Source: Bombus terrestris
Taxonomy: Eukaryota; Arthropoda; Insecta; Hymenoptera; Apidae
Length of the DNA: 64,000 bases
Direction: 5' to 3'
Assembly (NCBI RefSeq): GCF_910591885.1
Contig: NC_063272.1
Span: 7,514,364-7,578,363, forward strand
A model generated the notes under the pieces. That model saw only the letters and a program-made list of their open reading frames with translations, was not told the origin of the DNA and did no database searches. The position numbers were made by a program, and so were the translations under genes. Below are positions 25,071 to 36,817 of the stretch, in pieces (positions within the stretch are counted from its first letter, which is position 1; every line of letters begins with the position of its first letter).

Positions 25071-25697
25071 ATGTTAGCGCGTGGTTTTCAACGTAAAACA
25101 GGGATATCCATTTCATCTTCCTGCGCGGCCCCACATTTTTCCTTTCTTCCATGCGATCACTATCGTTCGGCCATGAGAACGCAAGAATCTCTTGTCGCCG
25201 ACATATTTATGGAGAACTGGTCGGGATTCCACGGAGAAACGCTCATACTTAACACAGTTGGGACGCTAGAGACACGCAAGAATTTGCTACTTCTATTAAT
25301 TGTTCGATTGCTCGCTTTTTGCAATTGCTGGCTTTCTTCTCTTGCTCGTTGGTTGCTGCGACAGAGTTTAAGGAAGTGCAGTCGAAGTGGAAAAATATGC
25401 GATTGCGGATATTTGTGCAAATTCGTATTTTTACGAAGGTACTCGAAGAAATGGAATTTACAGAGAAACTTATTTCACCCTGTTAATGTTACAACAAATA
25501 CTTCATTTCGTACGCTTCGCGTAATTTTGCATACTGTATGCGTCGTGCACGTTTTTGCATCTCTAGATTTTCTACAAACGCGTGAAGACTCTACCGATCA
25601 GTCGTTGCTGGAAAGAGATATGCACTCGGTGCTTCTAATTTGTTGGGGAAACTTCAGTTATTTCATTTATATAATAGTTTCTTTTTACTTAAGATAA
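25071..25697 (+). other. 208-codon open frame, longest in the window, unrecognised
   Basis: ATG-initiated frame that ends at TAA. Residues about 70-95 are strongly hydrophobic (LLLLLIVRLLAFCNCWL), followed by an arginine-rich patch. The C-terminus has another hydrophobic run (NFSYFIYIIVSFYL). The length is at the edge of what chance allows in 64 kb of A+T-rich DNA. No family motif, no splice evidence and no codon regularity could be seen, and an 86-codon antisense frame overlaps it. It could be a lineage-specific gene, part of a non-coding transcript, or chance. Confidence 0.15.
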
Positions 25698-26958
25698 CAA
25701 TTCCCTTATCGGGATACATGGTTCTGCTTTTTGCTTATTATACACAATATCTAAAGTTCTTTTATTTCTTTCCTTCCTTTCCACTCCATCCACTCTATCT
25801 CCTCTTTCTCACGCTGTTTCTTATTTTGTCGTTCACGTTATTTCACGTTCTTTTCCCATATGTTGCAATGTCTTTTCTTTTTGTTACAATTTACGTATAT
25901 AATAGTTATTATACTGAAATACGATGTATCATTTGTAGTTGTAGTCACGATAAAAATATATACTTTCATTAATATCAATAAATAATTATGAAAAGTATAA
26001 AGTACTTTTATAATTTATTTTAATTTATCGCCAAGAGGAAAAATAAAATATTCCGCAATTTAATTTGTAATTCTCAAATAAAGATAACAATTCTGAAACA
26101 AAGAATAATAGAAGTGCGAAGTAATTGAGGCTATAACAATGATAAGAGATAACGAAATTTTCAACAATATTTAATTAATTCATGCTATTTAAGCCAATAT
26201 CGACGCCATTATCAACTTCCAAGATCAAGATCCGTCTGACCCAAGTTAAATCACACCACTCGTACAACTGATGACATAAATACACGATGAACCTGCTTTA
26301 CCTCTTGCGTTACGTATCCCAAGTGATATGATCTAAAAAACAAGAATCTCGAAGAGACTGCTTTCAAGGCTGCGACTAAGCCTGTGCGCCAAGTATTGGC
26401 TAAACTCGATCCGGTAGATCGTTGCCTGCGAATTTACCGTAAAATGTAAATCGTGTCAAACCATTTTTCAATCGGAACGTGATTGACCAGTTTACCACCG
26501 TAGAAAGTGAATTAACATTCAGGCGAGATCGGCCGCTGCAGATAGCATCGTTATTTTTAACGAGCGCAGGTTTCCAGTGAATAGTAGCTCCTTTGACTGG
26601 TGGAAAAGAAAAAAAGAAAGAAAAGAAAGAAACGCTCTTACAGACACAAAACTTCTGTTCTTGCTCTTGAAAAGTTTGAATAATTCCTTTCTTCTCGTTA
26701 CATCATACTCCTCATATCTTCTCGTGTTATAGGCATAGAACTATATTTAAAAACTATTTTGGACGAGGGAAAGCTTCTTCTTTTTTCTTTAGAATTATGC
26801 GATATCACAAAGGTGAAATTTTAAGAAAATTTTTAAAAAGAACACGAAGAGATTCGATAAACGTGTCAACCAGTTCTCCCTTCTATTTTTGCCATCAAAC
26901 AAGTTAATCGAACACCGTTATTCTGTTGAAAAAATACCTTTATACTCTCCAATATATA
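25698..26958. other. A+T-rich DNA, no gene seen
   Basis: Pyrimidine-rich sequence at 25750-25870 produces an open frame of low-complexity, leucine/phenylalanine-rich residues, which I discount. The purine run at 26605-26635 is low complexity. Confidence 0.5.
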
Positions 26959-27171
26959 TTAGGTTGTCCGAAAAATTTCTTTCATTTTATAAGGAAATAA
27001 TAGACGCACAATGTTTTTTATTTTATATTAGTTTATTGAATTATGCACGAACATAGTAATAGAAATATAACGAAATGGATTATACTTAATTCAATAAAAT
27101 AATATAAAACAGAAATTCTTGTTCATCTATTATCACCTTATGAAACGAAAGAAACTTTTCGGACAACCTAA
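26959..27171. mobile_element. Mariner-type MITE, copy 3, near-complete palindrome (213 bp)
   Basis: Ends TTAGGTTGTCCGAAAAAT and ACTTTTCGGACAACCTAA, with TA at 26957-26958 and 27172-27173. Unlike copies 2 and 4, the left half here is itself an inverted copy of the right half. ATTTTATATTAGTTTATTGA on the left matches TCAATAAAATAATATAAAAC on the right. The whole element can therefore fold into one long hairpin. Confidence 0.85.
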
Positions 27172-27218
27172 TATTCATGTTCAGTTGCCAATAATAATTC
27201 ATATAATGCCTAATATTC

Positions 27219-27297
27219 AGTTGCCAAGTAAATCGAAACTGTGTTCGAAATTATTCATTTTATAATTTCGAACACAGTTTCGATTTACTTGGCAACT
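27219..27297. mobile_element. Perfect 36-bp-arm palindrome, probable MITE (79 bp)
   Basis: AGTTGCCAAGTAAATCGAAA and the following 16 bases (27219-27254) are an exact reverse complement of 27262-27297, around a 7-base loop. Size and shape match a MADE1-type mariner miniature element, but no TA duplication or terminal TTA is visible. A partial direct copy of its left end (TTCAGTTGCCAA) lies just upstream at about 27180-27191. No mismatch in the arms points to recent origin. Confidence 0.75.
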
Positions 27298-27439
27298 TGC
27301 TCCCCAAAAAATTGTCAAACACGACCCATGATTTTCGCCTAAGACGGTCTAATCTTTCCGAACTAACTTTCATTTACCTACTTTTATATTATTTATCTGT
27401 TATGTGTCTTACTCGCACACTCTCGTATCACAGCATGAT

Positions 27440-27840
27440 TTATCTCTACATTGTAATTTTGCTCTCGAGCGTCGCAGATTTATCGCATTTCTCTTTTCCC
27501 TCGCTGTTCGTTGTTATTTCAGATTTCGTTGTTATTAACGTATATGTATGTAATTGTACTGTCGTTACGCAAGCGTCGCGCGGACATCTGTTTCGCGATA
27601 GCGGCGCGGCGGTTCGCTCGTTCAGAAAAACTCTCGTACAATTTCCTAACGATATCCGTGAAAATACCGCGTTTCTCGATCCTGGCCGCGACACACAGAC
27701 TCACGCACACCGACCGCTCGCTTATCACCGATTAAATTCTTGCGAATAGTGTGCAGCAAGAGCATAATTGCGCAAGATTACGTCGGGTCGTGCTGCAACG
27801 CTCGCGGACCTTTATCTTACGCAATACGTCGTGAATTGTG
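27440..27840. promoter_or_regulatory. CpG-rich island
   Basis: Dense CpG with words such as GCGGCGCGGCGG near 27601. Three plus-strand and minus-strand frames are open at once, so G+C content explains the open frames. It resembles a CpG-rich insect promoter or conserved element. No consensus initiator plus splice donor was found with it. Confidence 0.3.
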
Positions 27841-28104
27841 TTCTCCAATTGAGATTTTAACCAATTTATTTTTTTCTTCTAATCAAACTTTCTAATTATC
27901 TTCCGGTGAATTAAAGACTGATGCATCGACTCGGCGGCCGATCGATCTGTCGATGCTTTGCTTCGATTATGAGACTCTGAATAACTGTGAGCAATCGTTC
28001 GTTGTGTAACTTCGTGTCGGTAGAGCGAGGTACTTGCTGACATAGCGTTTGGTGGTAACGCCAATAACAATTGTTTGTGGGATTTGTTTGTCGCTTGTAA
28101 CGTA

Positions 28105-28318
28105 TTAGGTTGTCCGAAAAGTATCTTTCTTTTACAGACAGGTCTTTTACAACAACGCATCTTTATACAAACATGAAACCTAATCTGACGAACGTTGTGA
28201 TCTTTATCTTGATAAAACAAAATGGATCATACGTAATTCGATAAAATAATATGAAACAGAAAATGTTGTGTATCCATTATTTCCTTATAAAACGAAAGAA
28301 ACTTTTCGAACGACCTAA
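28105..28318 (+). mobile_element. Mariner-type MITE, copy 4 (214 bp)
   Basis: Begins TTAGGTTGTCCGAAAAGT and ends ACTTTTCGAACGACCTAA, with TA at 28103-28104 and 28319-28320. It has the same orientation and internal sequence as the copy at 9633. A 113-codon minus-strand frame overlaps it and is an artefact. Confidence 0.88.
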
Positions 28319-28686
28319 TATTAAGGAGACCGAAGGAACGATGGGAAACGTTTAAGATATCTGTTAATAGATTTTTATAGTTTCATCGTACATGTAGTCT
28401 ATTAAAAGTATAAGCTTCCTAAAGATTTCATATTCAGCTTTCGAAAACAACTGGTCACTAGTAATTCTGTTTTATTTTCAAAGGATTGGTCCATCGCTAT
28501 TAGACGGAATCTAATAAATAATACTAAAGGAAAAGATGCCAAATTTCAGAATGCTTTGCAAAGTATCTCTAATCTAATCAAGTTTCCCATTGTAATCAAT
28601 TTCGTCGTATGAAGATGTTCCCTCTATCTTCAGACTCTCTGTACTCTTTTACTCGCACGATACAATCCGAAGCAAATTATCCGAAC

Positions 28687-28894
28687 TCTCCTCTAAAAAG
28701 AATACGTACAACCAGCACTTCAACTTCCACCTTTAAGCCACAATTTTCGCCGTGAATCGCGATTACATCGGCTAGAAACTTCGGCTCAGATCATACACGG
28801 TTCGCATGAAATTATCACAATCCTCGTTTGAAAAGAATACAATGTGCGCTGTAACCTGCACTTTTAAACCACAATTTGCCCCGTGAATCACGAT
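28687..28894. repeat. Diverged tandem duplication, ~75-80 bp unit, offset ~130 bp
   Basis: CTTTAAGCCACAATTTTCGC then CGTGAATCGCGATTACA (about 28731-28768) recurs as CTTTTAAACCACAATTTGCC then CGTGAATCACGATCACA (about 28861-28897). The preceding AAAAGAATAC also aligns. Confidence 0.65.
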
Positions 28895-28899
28895 CACAA

Positions 28900-31800
28900 T
28901 TACGTGTTTAAAACCAACTTCTCCCCTGTACTTTCTCCAAGCACACGATCGATCTGTCCTGGTCGATGCATACACGTATTTATGCAAAGAGAGAGATCAG
29001 GTTATGGACAACGAGGATATGGCTGGTGGATGCATAGATAAAAGTGTCTTTGTTACGATCGAACGAAGGAGGAGAAACGGCGTAGATCCCACGATGGCGA
29101 AACACGCTCGATCAACTATAACGCGGGTCATTGATTTAGCCGGTCTCGCACCTATATCCGCGTAGCCGCGCGCTACCGTGGTTATGCATTATGCAAAACT
29201 TTTTTTTTCCAACCTGCAGTGACTTTAGTCGCTGAGTGAACAAAGAAAAAAGCTACAATCTCTTTAGTTTCCTCCCTCTCTCCCTCTCTCTTTCTCTCTC
29301 TGTATGTTCTTTGTATGTATATGTTGGCGTGCGTTGCGAACAGCATTGTCCATTTGTTCTCCGATTACCGCAAAATCGTGTCACGTAGGGCATAGGGCGT
29401 AGAGGACACCTTAGGCCTTTCAATTCGATCGCATCGCGAAAAGCGTAAACCGTGAACGATTGCGTACCATCGCGAATCCAACTGGAACGTGATTTATCGG
29501 TGATTTGTAGGCGGCGTTCGTTGCTACCGTTGTATATCATTGGTAAATGGTCCGGAAACGTCGGACTTTAATCAAAAGTGCGTCCCTGTAATTGCTCGTA
29601 GTAATTTATTGGTACACAGAGGGGAGGGGAGCGTGGGATCTTCGAAATTTAAAATTGTTGTGTAGAAAATGGACAAGAATGGATCGTAGCGTGGGAAGTT
29701 ACGCTTTTGGTCGATTTTCCTCCTGAACTTGGTTATATTCTTTCGAGTTTTATGTAGAGATGGAAGAAAAATCTACAATAGAGATATAATAATAATTTTG
29801 CAGGACATTGTAATTTACTTTAGAGTATAATGATTTTCAGTTTTTGTTATAATAATAGGTCACGATTTACCAATATTATGATACAAAAAGATCGGTAAAA
29901 TTTCCGATGAGAATTAAACAGATATGAAAACGACACGACGCTAATCTGCGGATAATCGGGTGGCGGATTAATTCGATTCAATGGCGGAAAATTCGATCGA
30001 TCGGTGTCGACACCACCTAACAGCTGTTAGCTTTCAGCTGTTCGACAGCATTAAAACCGAAGGATTTCTTTGATCGTGCAATTAAACACTGGTTGGTTGG
30101 CGGACGTGTTCGCGGGCGCGTTGCTGCGCGCAAGAAACCGCGACGCATATTGTGTTACAATTTCAAGCGATTCGCTTGATGAAAGGGATCGGTTTTTCGT
30201 ATTATTAGAGGCTCGCTCGCGGCTTTGATCGATAACCCGATGGCCTTGAATAGACACCGGACTTTTCTAACGAAGTAAAAGTTGACTGCGGTGAGACCGG
30301 CTTCGTAAGGATTTTAAGAGATTGCACGTCGCCGAAGGCATGTTCGATCGTACATATTTATTCGTGCACGATCAATCGGAATACTTTCTAATACCGTGCC
30401 GATACTTTGCCATTAAATCGTCGGTTAATTGAAAAAATCAATGTACGCGTGTCCTTTTTCATTATACAAAAACTTCGCGATCTTTTGTTTAAAAAAGAAA
30501 TGGAAAAGAGAGATTTTCCATGTAGTTTTACATATTCATAGAACATTCGTTTACGGTTTAATGAGTTGCTGAAAAATTAAAATGATAATGTTATTCGTTT
30601 GTTAACTTCGTTTAAAAAAGAGGAGAAAAAGGATTAAAATGTTTTTTTCCATTTTTATAGGATATTTTTAATTTGACGTTTAAAGCGCAATGTATTTTTA
30701 ATTTAGTACGTTCAAGTTAAAGAAGCTATAGGTCTGGCCAAAATCAATTAATTCCTCAAGGCCGCCGAGCACCGAGTATCCTTCACCGCATCTACCAATT
30801 TCAGATATCACTTTCTATATTTTCTTCTATATTTTCCATGTTTCCCAAAATCAACGTCAAAACCACATCTACCAATGGGGAAACAATCTACCGAATTACA
30901 TACAACTCTATAAGAAACTTCCAACTTCGGTTCTATCGCCATCCGATGTGATATATGATTACCATATGCGAGGGAGGCAATCGTTCATTGGCGAAAACGC
31001 TCGACTCATTTGGTTAAGAGACGGAAACTTGTTCTAAGAGGTACCATGGAAATACCCTGGAAAACGAGCAACAATCTCGCTCCGCCCTGCACTCCGACCG
31101 CGATACATCCAAGGCCGCTCGAGGCCGATCGAGTGGCTCGAATTCGTCGATTCGCGGGTGCGGCAGACAGAAGGCACTCTTTCACTCTCTATCTGTCTTC
31201 TTTTAACTTACGTACGACCATTCGCCTTCTTGCTCGTTGCTCGTTCTCTCAGTCGCTGGCCTAGCGTCTAGTCTCTGTCCGGCAACCCTCGCTTTCTCTG
31301 TCTCTTCGTTTCTCTCTTACAACCGCTTATTCGATAATACTTGCTCTCTTTGTCGCTCGTGTATACACTTGTAGTATTCTGGCCACATTCTCTCTCTCCT
31401 ACGCGTCTGTGTTACATTTAGTCTTAGTAGTGTGTTTAGTTGGTTTCTTGTTCCATATACCTTTTATTTCGTTCGCTTGCTTTCTTTTTTCGCTTGTTTG
31501 ACTTACCGATTTTTATATCCCTCCTTTTTGGTATTATTGCTCTATCAAGAAACCGTATTAAGAAATTTTGAATAGAACGCGTGAAGGGTATTTAAGGTTA
31601 GGAACTTGTGAAAGGTTAACAGTTGTTTCCAAGAGATACTACAAGTTTTTGTTTCGTTGGAGATACCGCGAATAACGCGACTTATTAACTTATACATCGG
31701 TATATTACACATTGCGGAGTATATTCGCATAGGCAGCTGTAACGACATCGATCACTATGGACATAACCCAGGGAAAGGTCTAAAACTTTCACAGCTATCT

Positions 31801-32200
31801 ACTTCCTAAAACACAGTCACACCGCTTCTTTCCCAGATGTTTACGTAATATCCCTAAAAGCATACCATCCTTACCTTTCAACGCTCAGATCAAACCAACG
31901 AAACTCGTCTAAAATAGAATCAATTAAACCTAACAATTTCCGCCATACGTGCTGTCACTTTCGAAATACATACCTTTGATGAAATCGAAGACACGTATCG
32001 ATCATTTCGATCGCTATTTCTCTAACATACGGTCGATCAATTACCTCATTGGCCGTTTTACATAATACACATATACCTGGAAACTATTTACCATTTTACG
32101 AGGAAACGTCGGATCGTTCGGCTAGCTTTTCGAATTATTTCGACGAAAAAGAATGCAACCGAGTATATAATTATTTTTACACAAATATCCCGAACTATTC
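28900..32200. other. Intergenic or intronic DNA with GC-richer patches
   Basis: A CT-rich microsatellite-like tract lies at 29271-29301. GC-richer patches at 29380-29580, 29930-30420 and 31000-31310 may be regulatory. The 84-codon frame at 31010-31264 lies in one of them and shows no protein features. An isolated donor match on the minus strand (GTAC|GTAAGT near 31213-31208) has no supported exon. Confidence 0.35.
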
Positions 32201-32209
32201 GAATAATTC

Positions 32210-32486
32210 CTAACTGTTGCTCTCTGTCTCTGTCGGATGCTTGGTGCGGCGCACCGAGCGCGAACGTCCTTGACGGTCGCCGTGGCGACTGCGCAACACA
32301 GAACAGCGCAGCGTTGCGCGTCGTTGCGCTTGCGCGCACTCGATGCACTCGCCCCACCCCCATCCCACCGCCTCAGTGACAAGCCGCCCCCCACCACGCG
32401 GTCCACCTTTACCGTCACGAGCAACCCCACTTTTCTCTCTAACTATATATCACGGTTGCCGCATATTACGTCATCGACACCTTCAC
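32210..32486. promoter_or_regulatory. Strong CpG-rich island
   Basis: This is the most GC-rich part of the window, with GCGGCGCACCGAGCGCG and repeated TTGCGCGTCGTTGCGC. It contains a TCAGT initiator-type word (32373-32377). Frames are open on both strands because of base composition. It may be a promoter for a gene outside the sequence I can resolve. Confidence 0.3.
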
Positions 32487-32489
32487 TTT

Positions 32490-33137
32490 GCCCATGCTCG
32501 GCGCGCACGATGCTCTGCCACTCGTTGCTCTTTCGTTGCGCTTGTACGTTGCCCGCACACGTCCTCTCGCGGCATATTGTTGCTGCTCCTGTCCAGCATC
32601 CTTCGATCTCGTTCCATTTCGTCTTTCGATTATGTTCTTTTACTTGTTCTTTTACTTTTTTTATTTTGCGTAAACATGGATATAGATCGTAATGGAAGGG
32701 GAAAAATTAGAGAATTAGGGAACTGACAGTAAGGGAAGTAAATTTTTCAGGAAATACATTGTAGTAGTTACTCGATGATTTAATAATGAACAAATCTTTC
32801 TCGTTCGAGCTCGCCGAGGACGGTGCTGTGTCACTTGTTGTTCTTTCGTTGCGCTCATACATTTCCTGCACACATCCTCTCGCAGCATATTGTTTCTGCG
32901 CCTGCACAATATTCTTCAGTGTCGTTCTATGTTATATTTCGATTACACTTTTTACTTTCGTTTCTTTTGCCACCTTTTTTTCGTTTTGAATAAAGATGGA
33001 TGTAGATTGTAATTGAAGACAGAATTGCTGGGAAAGTGACACAACTAAGAAAAGTACATTTCTTTGATGATGAGGGGGATTTGAAGTAGGAAGTGATCCA
33101 TTATACTTGATCAGTTCATAATAAACAAATTTTGTCC
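32490..33137. repeat. Diverged tandem duplication, ~313-330 bp unit
   Basis: Unit 1 (about 32490-32803) and unit 2 (about 32804-33137) share CTTTCGTTGCGCT, CACGTCCTCTCGC/CACATCCTCTCGC, GGCATATTGTT/AGCATATTGTT and ATGGATATAGATCGTAAT/ATGGATGTAGATTGTAAT in order. They also share a terminal AATGAACAAAT/AATAAACAAAT. Unit 1 is the more CpG-rich, unit 2 the more decayed. Confidence 0.75.
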
Positions 33138-33936
33138 TTTATGATTTTACTGATATTCTTTGGATTTTGAGGGTTTCCGTTAAAATATTCTCCATTTGTT
33201 TCGCTTGCTATTAAAAAACAAAAGAGAAAGAAACAGTTCCCGTGTGAGTGTTGCATTCTTCTTGCTCTGTAATATGATTGAATACTTACGACACTCGTCT
33301 CGGAGTAAATACTTCATCTTTAGAGACAATTTGATAGATATCTCGAAATTGATGATTTTTAACGCATGTCACTGACCTAGTTGTTTTTATAGAAATTATT
33401 ACGTATTATGAAATACATATATACGTGGATATTTCTTTCACATTTTTATTCTAAATTGTACTTAAAATTTTCCAGAAGCACCTAAGATAAAAATCAAGTT
33501 CACGTTGATCGATTGCTTTTTAAAAAGTATTATTCGATATTTTACAATGATGTATCTGTTCATATCATTGTATATATCTTTCATTTCGTAACGAAACGAT
33601 ATACGAATCCCACCTCCAAATACATATTTTTAAAAATGTATCAAAATTATATCGCATCGTGCGCAGATAAAAGTTGTTTGCTTGAAAAAAATTTTTCCAC
33701 TACGGACGGATCCTCGAGCCACCAACAAACATGAACAACCACGCATGCGAAGCGCAAATATTCAAGATTCATCGTATTGTATCTTGACAACTTCCTTTTT
33801 CTCTTCATCGCGAAGGGGATGATGAGGACCGCAGCTTTGACTCGTCCATGGTGGATACTGGAACGACCGGTTTTTCCAGAAATTCACGTGAACAATTCGG
33901 ACGATTAACATTCAAATATATATTTATGTTCGTTAG
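33138..33936. other. A+T-rich DNA, no gene seen
   Basis: No supported frame. A GC-richer patch at about 33700-33870 contains GCATGC and CCATGG palindromes. Confidence 0.45.
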
Positions 33937-34149
33937 TCGGTGGGCAACGTTATCTTCAAGTTAATCAGTCCACCGATCGAAAATTCAAATGAAGTCTGGG
34001 AAGTGATCTTCCCTGAAACCGAGAAACCGGACCGTATCCGGATTAAAAATATCTTTTTGTTTCGAGTCAATAAGAATACGACTTACATCGATCGGCTAAG
34101 ATTAGCTGATTTATGGATCACACAACATATACACGTAATATTTTTATAG
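33937..34149 (+). other. Exon-like open frame, unrecognised
   Basis: TTCGTTAG at 33929-33936 could act as a splice acceptor. The frame after it reads SVGNVIFKLISPPIENSNE and continues through VWEVIFPETEKPDRIRIK. Charged and hydrophobic residues alternate as in real proteins. It runs about 70 codons to a TAG and has no clear donor. The family is unknown. Confidence 0.18.
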
Positions 34150-36039
34150 GTGTTATGCATTCGTTCGAATAAAGTTACAAATTGCTAAAGATGTTAGAAT
34201 TTTATAAATTCTTCCTCGGTTACAAGATGTTACCTGGCTATCTTATCCGACAAAAAATTAGGCGGTTGTAAAACAGAAATTTCTAGCCTACAATTTGTAA
34301 TCTAATTTACTAATATCGTTAGTTGGTAAATTATTGTGCAAGTGTCTTAGTTTCATGAAGTATACGACTCATAAACTTGCTTCATCGAGCTTTTAACGAT
34401 AAACCAATGGTCCATATCTTTATTAAGATTATTTTTACACTTCGAGTCAGAATGATACGTATTTCCAAACAATTGAGAATTAAAAATAAAGATTTCGAAC
34501 GATGTTAAAGATTGCGAATAAACACGTAAGAACGAGGGAATTATTCGACGGTTCTAATATTTGAATGAAATTCATTTCACTCTTTCGTTGTCCCCTTTTT
34601 TATCTACCTACTGTTGTCCAGTTGCAAAAGATAATGAGGAATTTGAAACGCGCGAATTCTTACACGAGCATCGATGAATGACACGCGTTGACAATGTAGC
34701 GCATCCGAGAATAGATAAACCGCGGCTTCCATTTAAAAGCACCACAGACCAATACTATGACGTGAAAGTAACGATCTGATGCAGAGTCAATAACCTGTGA
34801 TAACTGTTTGACCTAAAAGTGTCTTTGGAACTTCGTCGATGCATCTTTTTTCATTCCCTTTGCATCGGCGTCGAAAGCTCTGCGATTTGTATGGCGGTTC
34901 GGCGTGTTTCATTTGCTCTGACCACATGATTATTTAATCGACGCCAATTTCCGTTCGATTACGGTCCTTTTATCAAATATCTAGCGTCTTTTCTATACAC
35001 GTACGTACGTATTTGTGAATTTGAATTCTGTTGAGGTCTTTTTATACGTAGGTGAATTTTAAAAAGCAATAAATTTTAGATTATATCAGCTTTTGCCGTA
35101 GAAACGATTTTTACAGTTTTACAATTTTATGGTTTTATTGTCAAACTTGTGTTACTTGCTACATAATGGTTGATAAATTTTTGCTGGAAATATTAAATTC
35201 AATCAATTAATGAATTTTCGCAGATCATAAATTTCAGATTATAAACTCCTGTCGTACGGAATTTTCGTAACTTTATAGAGTTACTTGTTACTTGCTGCGC
35301 AAAGAGAAAGAATTAACGTGGACAGTAAAAAGTCGCGACTTGTCAATCTTAATCGACTCTTTGTCCAGCATAGCAAGTAACGAGTTTGATAATAAAACAA
35401 CAGTAACAAAAGTTTATAACTTATAAATTATGACTTTTATCATGCAAAAGGTTCCCAGCGGTGACCATTATTTCTTTCACCAGCGTATGCGTTCGAACTT
35501 TCCCTTGTCACGTTTGGGCGACAAGGCGTGTAACAATATGCATTTAATAATCGAAAGAAACGGGGGAAGAATTACCCTGTTGACGTTAATAAACCATTAG
35601 CATATTTATAAGCAATAAGCATTTAATTCGATCTTTTTTTAAACCCGCACTTAAAGTCCATATTCATAAAGTTATACCTCCTTGGAATAATGTAGAGCAA
35701 AGTTCGAGCTTTAAAATATAAGTTCAGTTCAGAGCACGTTAATTTCTCGTTAATTCCATTATTACATATACCGTACCGTTAATACCATTATTTACATTGT
35801 TATTAACTATAGGAATTAGCAGATTGTAAATTTGAATTATTCGTTAGAGAAATTTAACGATAATGAAGTACAAGATGACGTCAGTGTAATTGTTAATTTT
35901 AAATATCATTGCCTGAAATAATGCGAGTAACCTTTGAGTGTCGATGAAAAGGAGGATTCTCTTTACTTTCTATCTTACTGATAGTTTGAAAAATAAAACT
36001 TTTAAAAGTACAAAAATGTTTCATTATATATATGTACAT
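34150..36039. other. Intergenic or intronic DNA
   Basis: A CNE-like GC-richer patch lies at 34680-34990, with Runt-type words (AACCGCGG, ACCACAG). An inverted-repeat element follows at about 35066-35446. No gene is supported. Confidence 0.4.
35066..35446. repeat. Degenerate inverted repeat
   Basis: GGTTTTATTGTCAAACTTGT then GTTACTTGCT (about 35130-35160) is matched in reverse complement by AGCAAGTAACGAGTTTGATA then ATAAAACAAC (about 35372-35402). Outer flanks are weakly complementary. ACTTGTTACTTGCT recurs between the arms near 35282. It is probably an old transposon remnant. Confidence 0.5.
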
Positions 36040-36254
36040 ATAGTGACTACAAAAAAATATTTGCACATAATCCTATTTTCCAATGTAGCGTTTTTTTTTT
36101 ATCAGGTTCTACATTTCATTTTCATAATATCAAATTTTGATCATATGGAAGCAGCGCTAAATGATACGTAATTTAATATACTTGGATCTAATTAATTAAT
36201 ATATAAATTCTATAATAAATACAGCGATGTGCAAATACTTTTTGTGTCCGCTGT
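36040..36254. mobile_element. Tc1-like inverted-repeat remnant (~215 bp)
   Basis: The left end reads ATAGTGACTACAAAAAAATA then TTTGCACATA. The right end read on the minus strand is ACAGCGGACACAAAAAGTAT then TTGCACATCG. This has the CAGnGGnnnACAAAAGTATTTG layout of Tc1-type termini. The interior is A+T-rich and has no transposase frame. Confidence 0.55.
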
Positions 36255-36817
36255 AATGAAATACAGCAGTGCATATCTCCGCGTTACGTCTTTTCTTTCT
36301 TTCGTTCTTTCTCTTTTGTCTTTTTATTTCATCACAATGCGACAAAGAAATCGTTGGTAACACACGTATTTAGGTTCTAGCTCTAATACACGGCCATTGA
36401 TATCGCGTACGTTTATTTGCGTGAATATTACGAAAATAGCATGCATTACGCGAAAAAGGAAAATACGGAGTGTTACGCGAGAATTAGAACGTTCGCCAGT
36501 CCCGTTACCGCCGGTCTAATTCCTATGCCTGAAGCATTCTTCAGCAACGAATATACAGAGTAACGCCATTAGTAATAGATTGTTCAGAAAATTCATAGTG
36601 AAAATTAAGAAAGGTTTAATTAGAGTTAGGCTTTTTGAGATTTAGAATGCAAAGAGTCTTTTTTGGAAAAATCGTTCGCCTTTTTCGATAATGAATTAGC
36701 CTCAAATATATTCAAATAGCTTTTACAGGCTTCTAGAGTATTTGATTTCTTGTCTATAACGTTCGAGTAAGTCCTTCAAAGACCATAACTACACCTATCT
36801 ACTAATATTCGATATAT

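Noticed and set aside
25640..25972. 110-codon frame rich in Phe, Leu and Tyr
   Set aside because: It is produced by a long pyrimidine tract, with no membrane-protein family features.
27879..28319. 113-codon minus-strand frame over 27879-28220
   Set aside because: It runs through a MITE terminus and has no independent support.
29271..29301. CT-rich tract as a possible promoter element
   Set aside because: Simple-sequence repeat without other promoter features.
32237..32726. Overlapping frames of 102-151 codons on both strands
   Set aside because: They coincide with the CpG island and the tandem duplication. Peptides are low-complexity Arg/Ser/Pro-rich, typical of translated GC-rich non-coding DNA.
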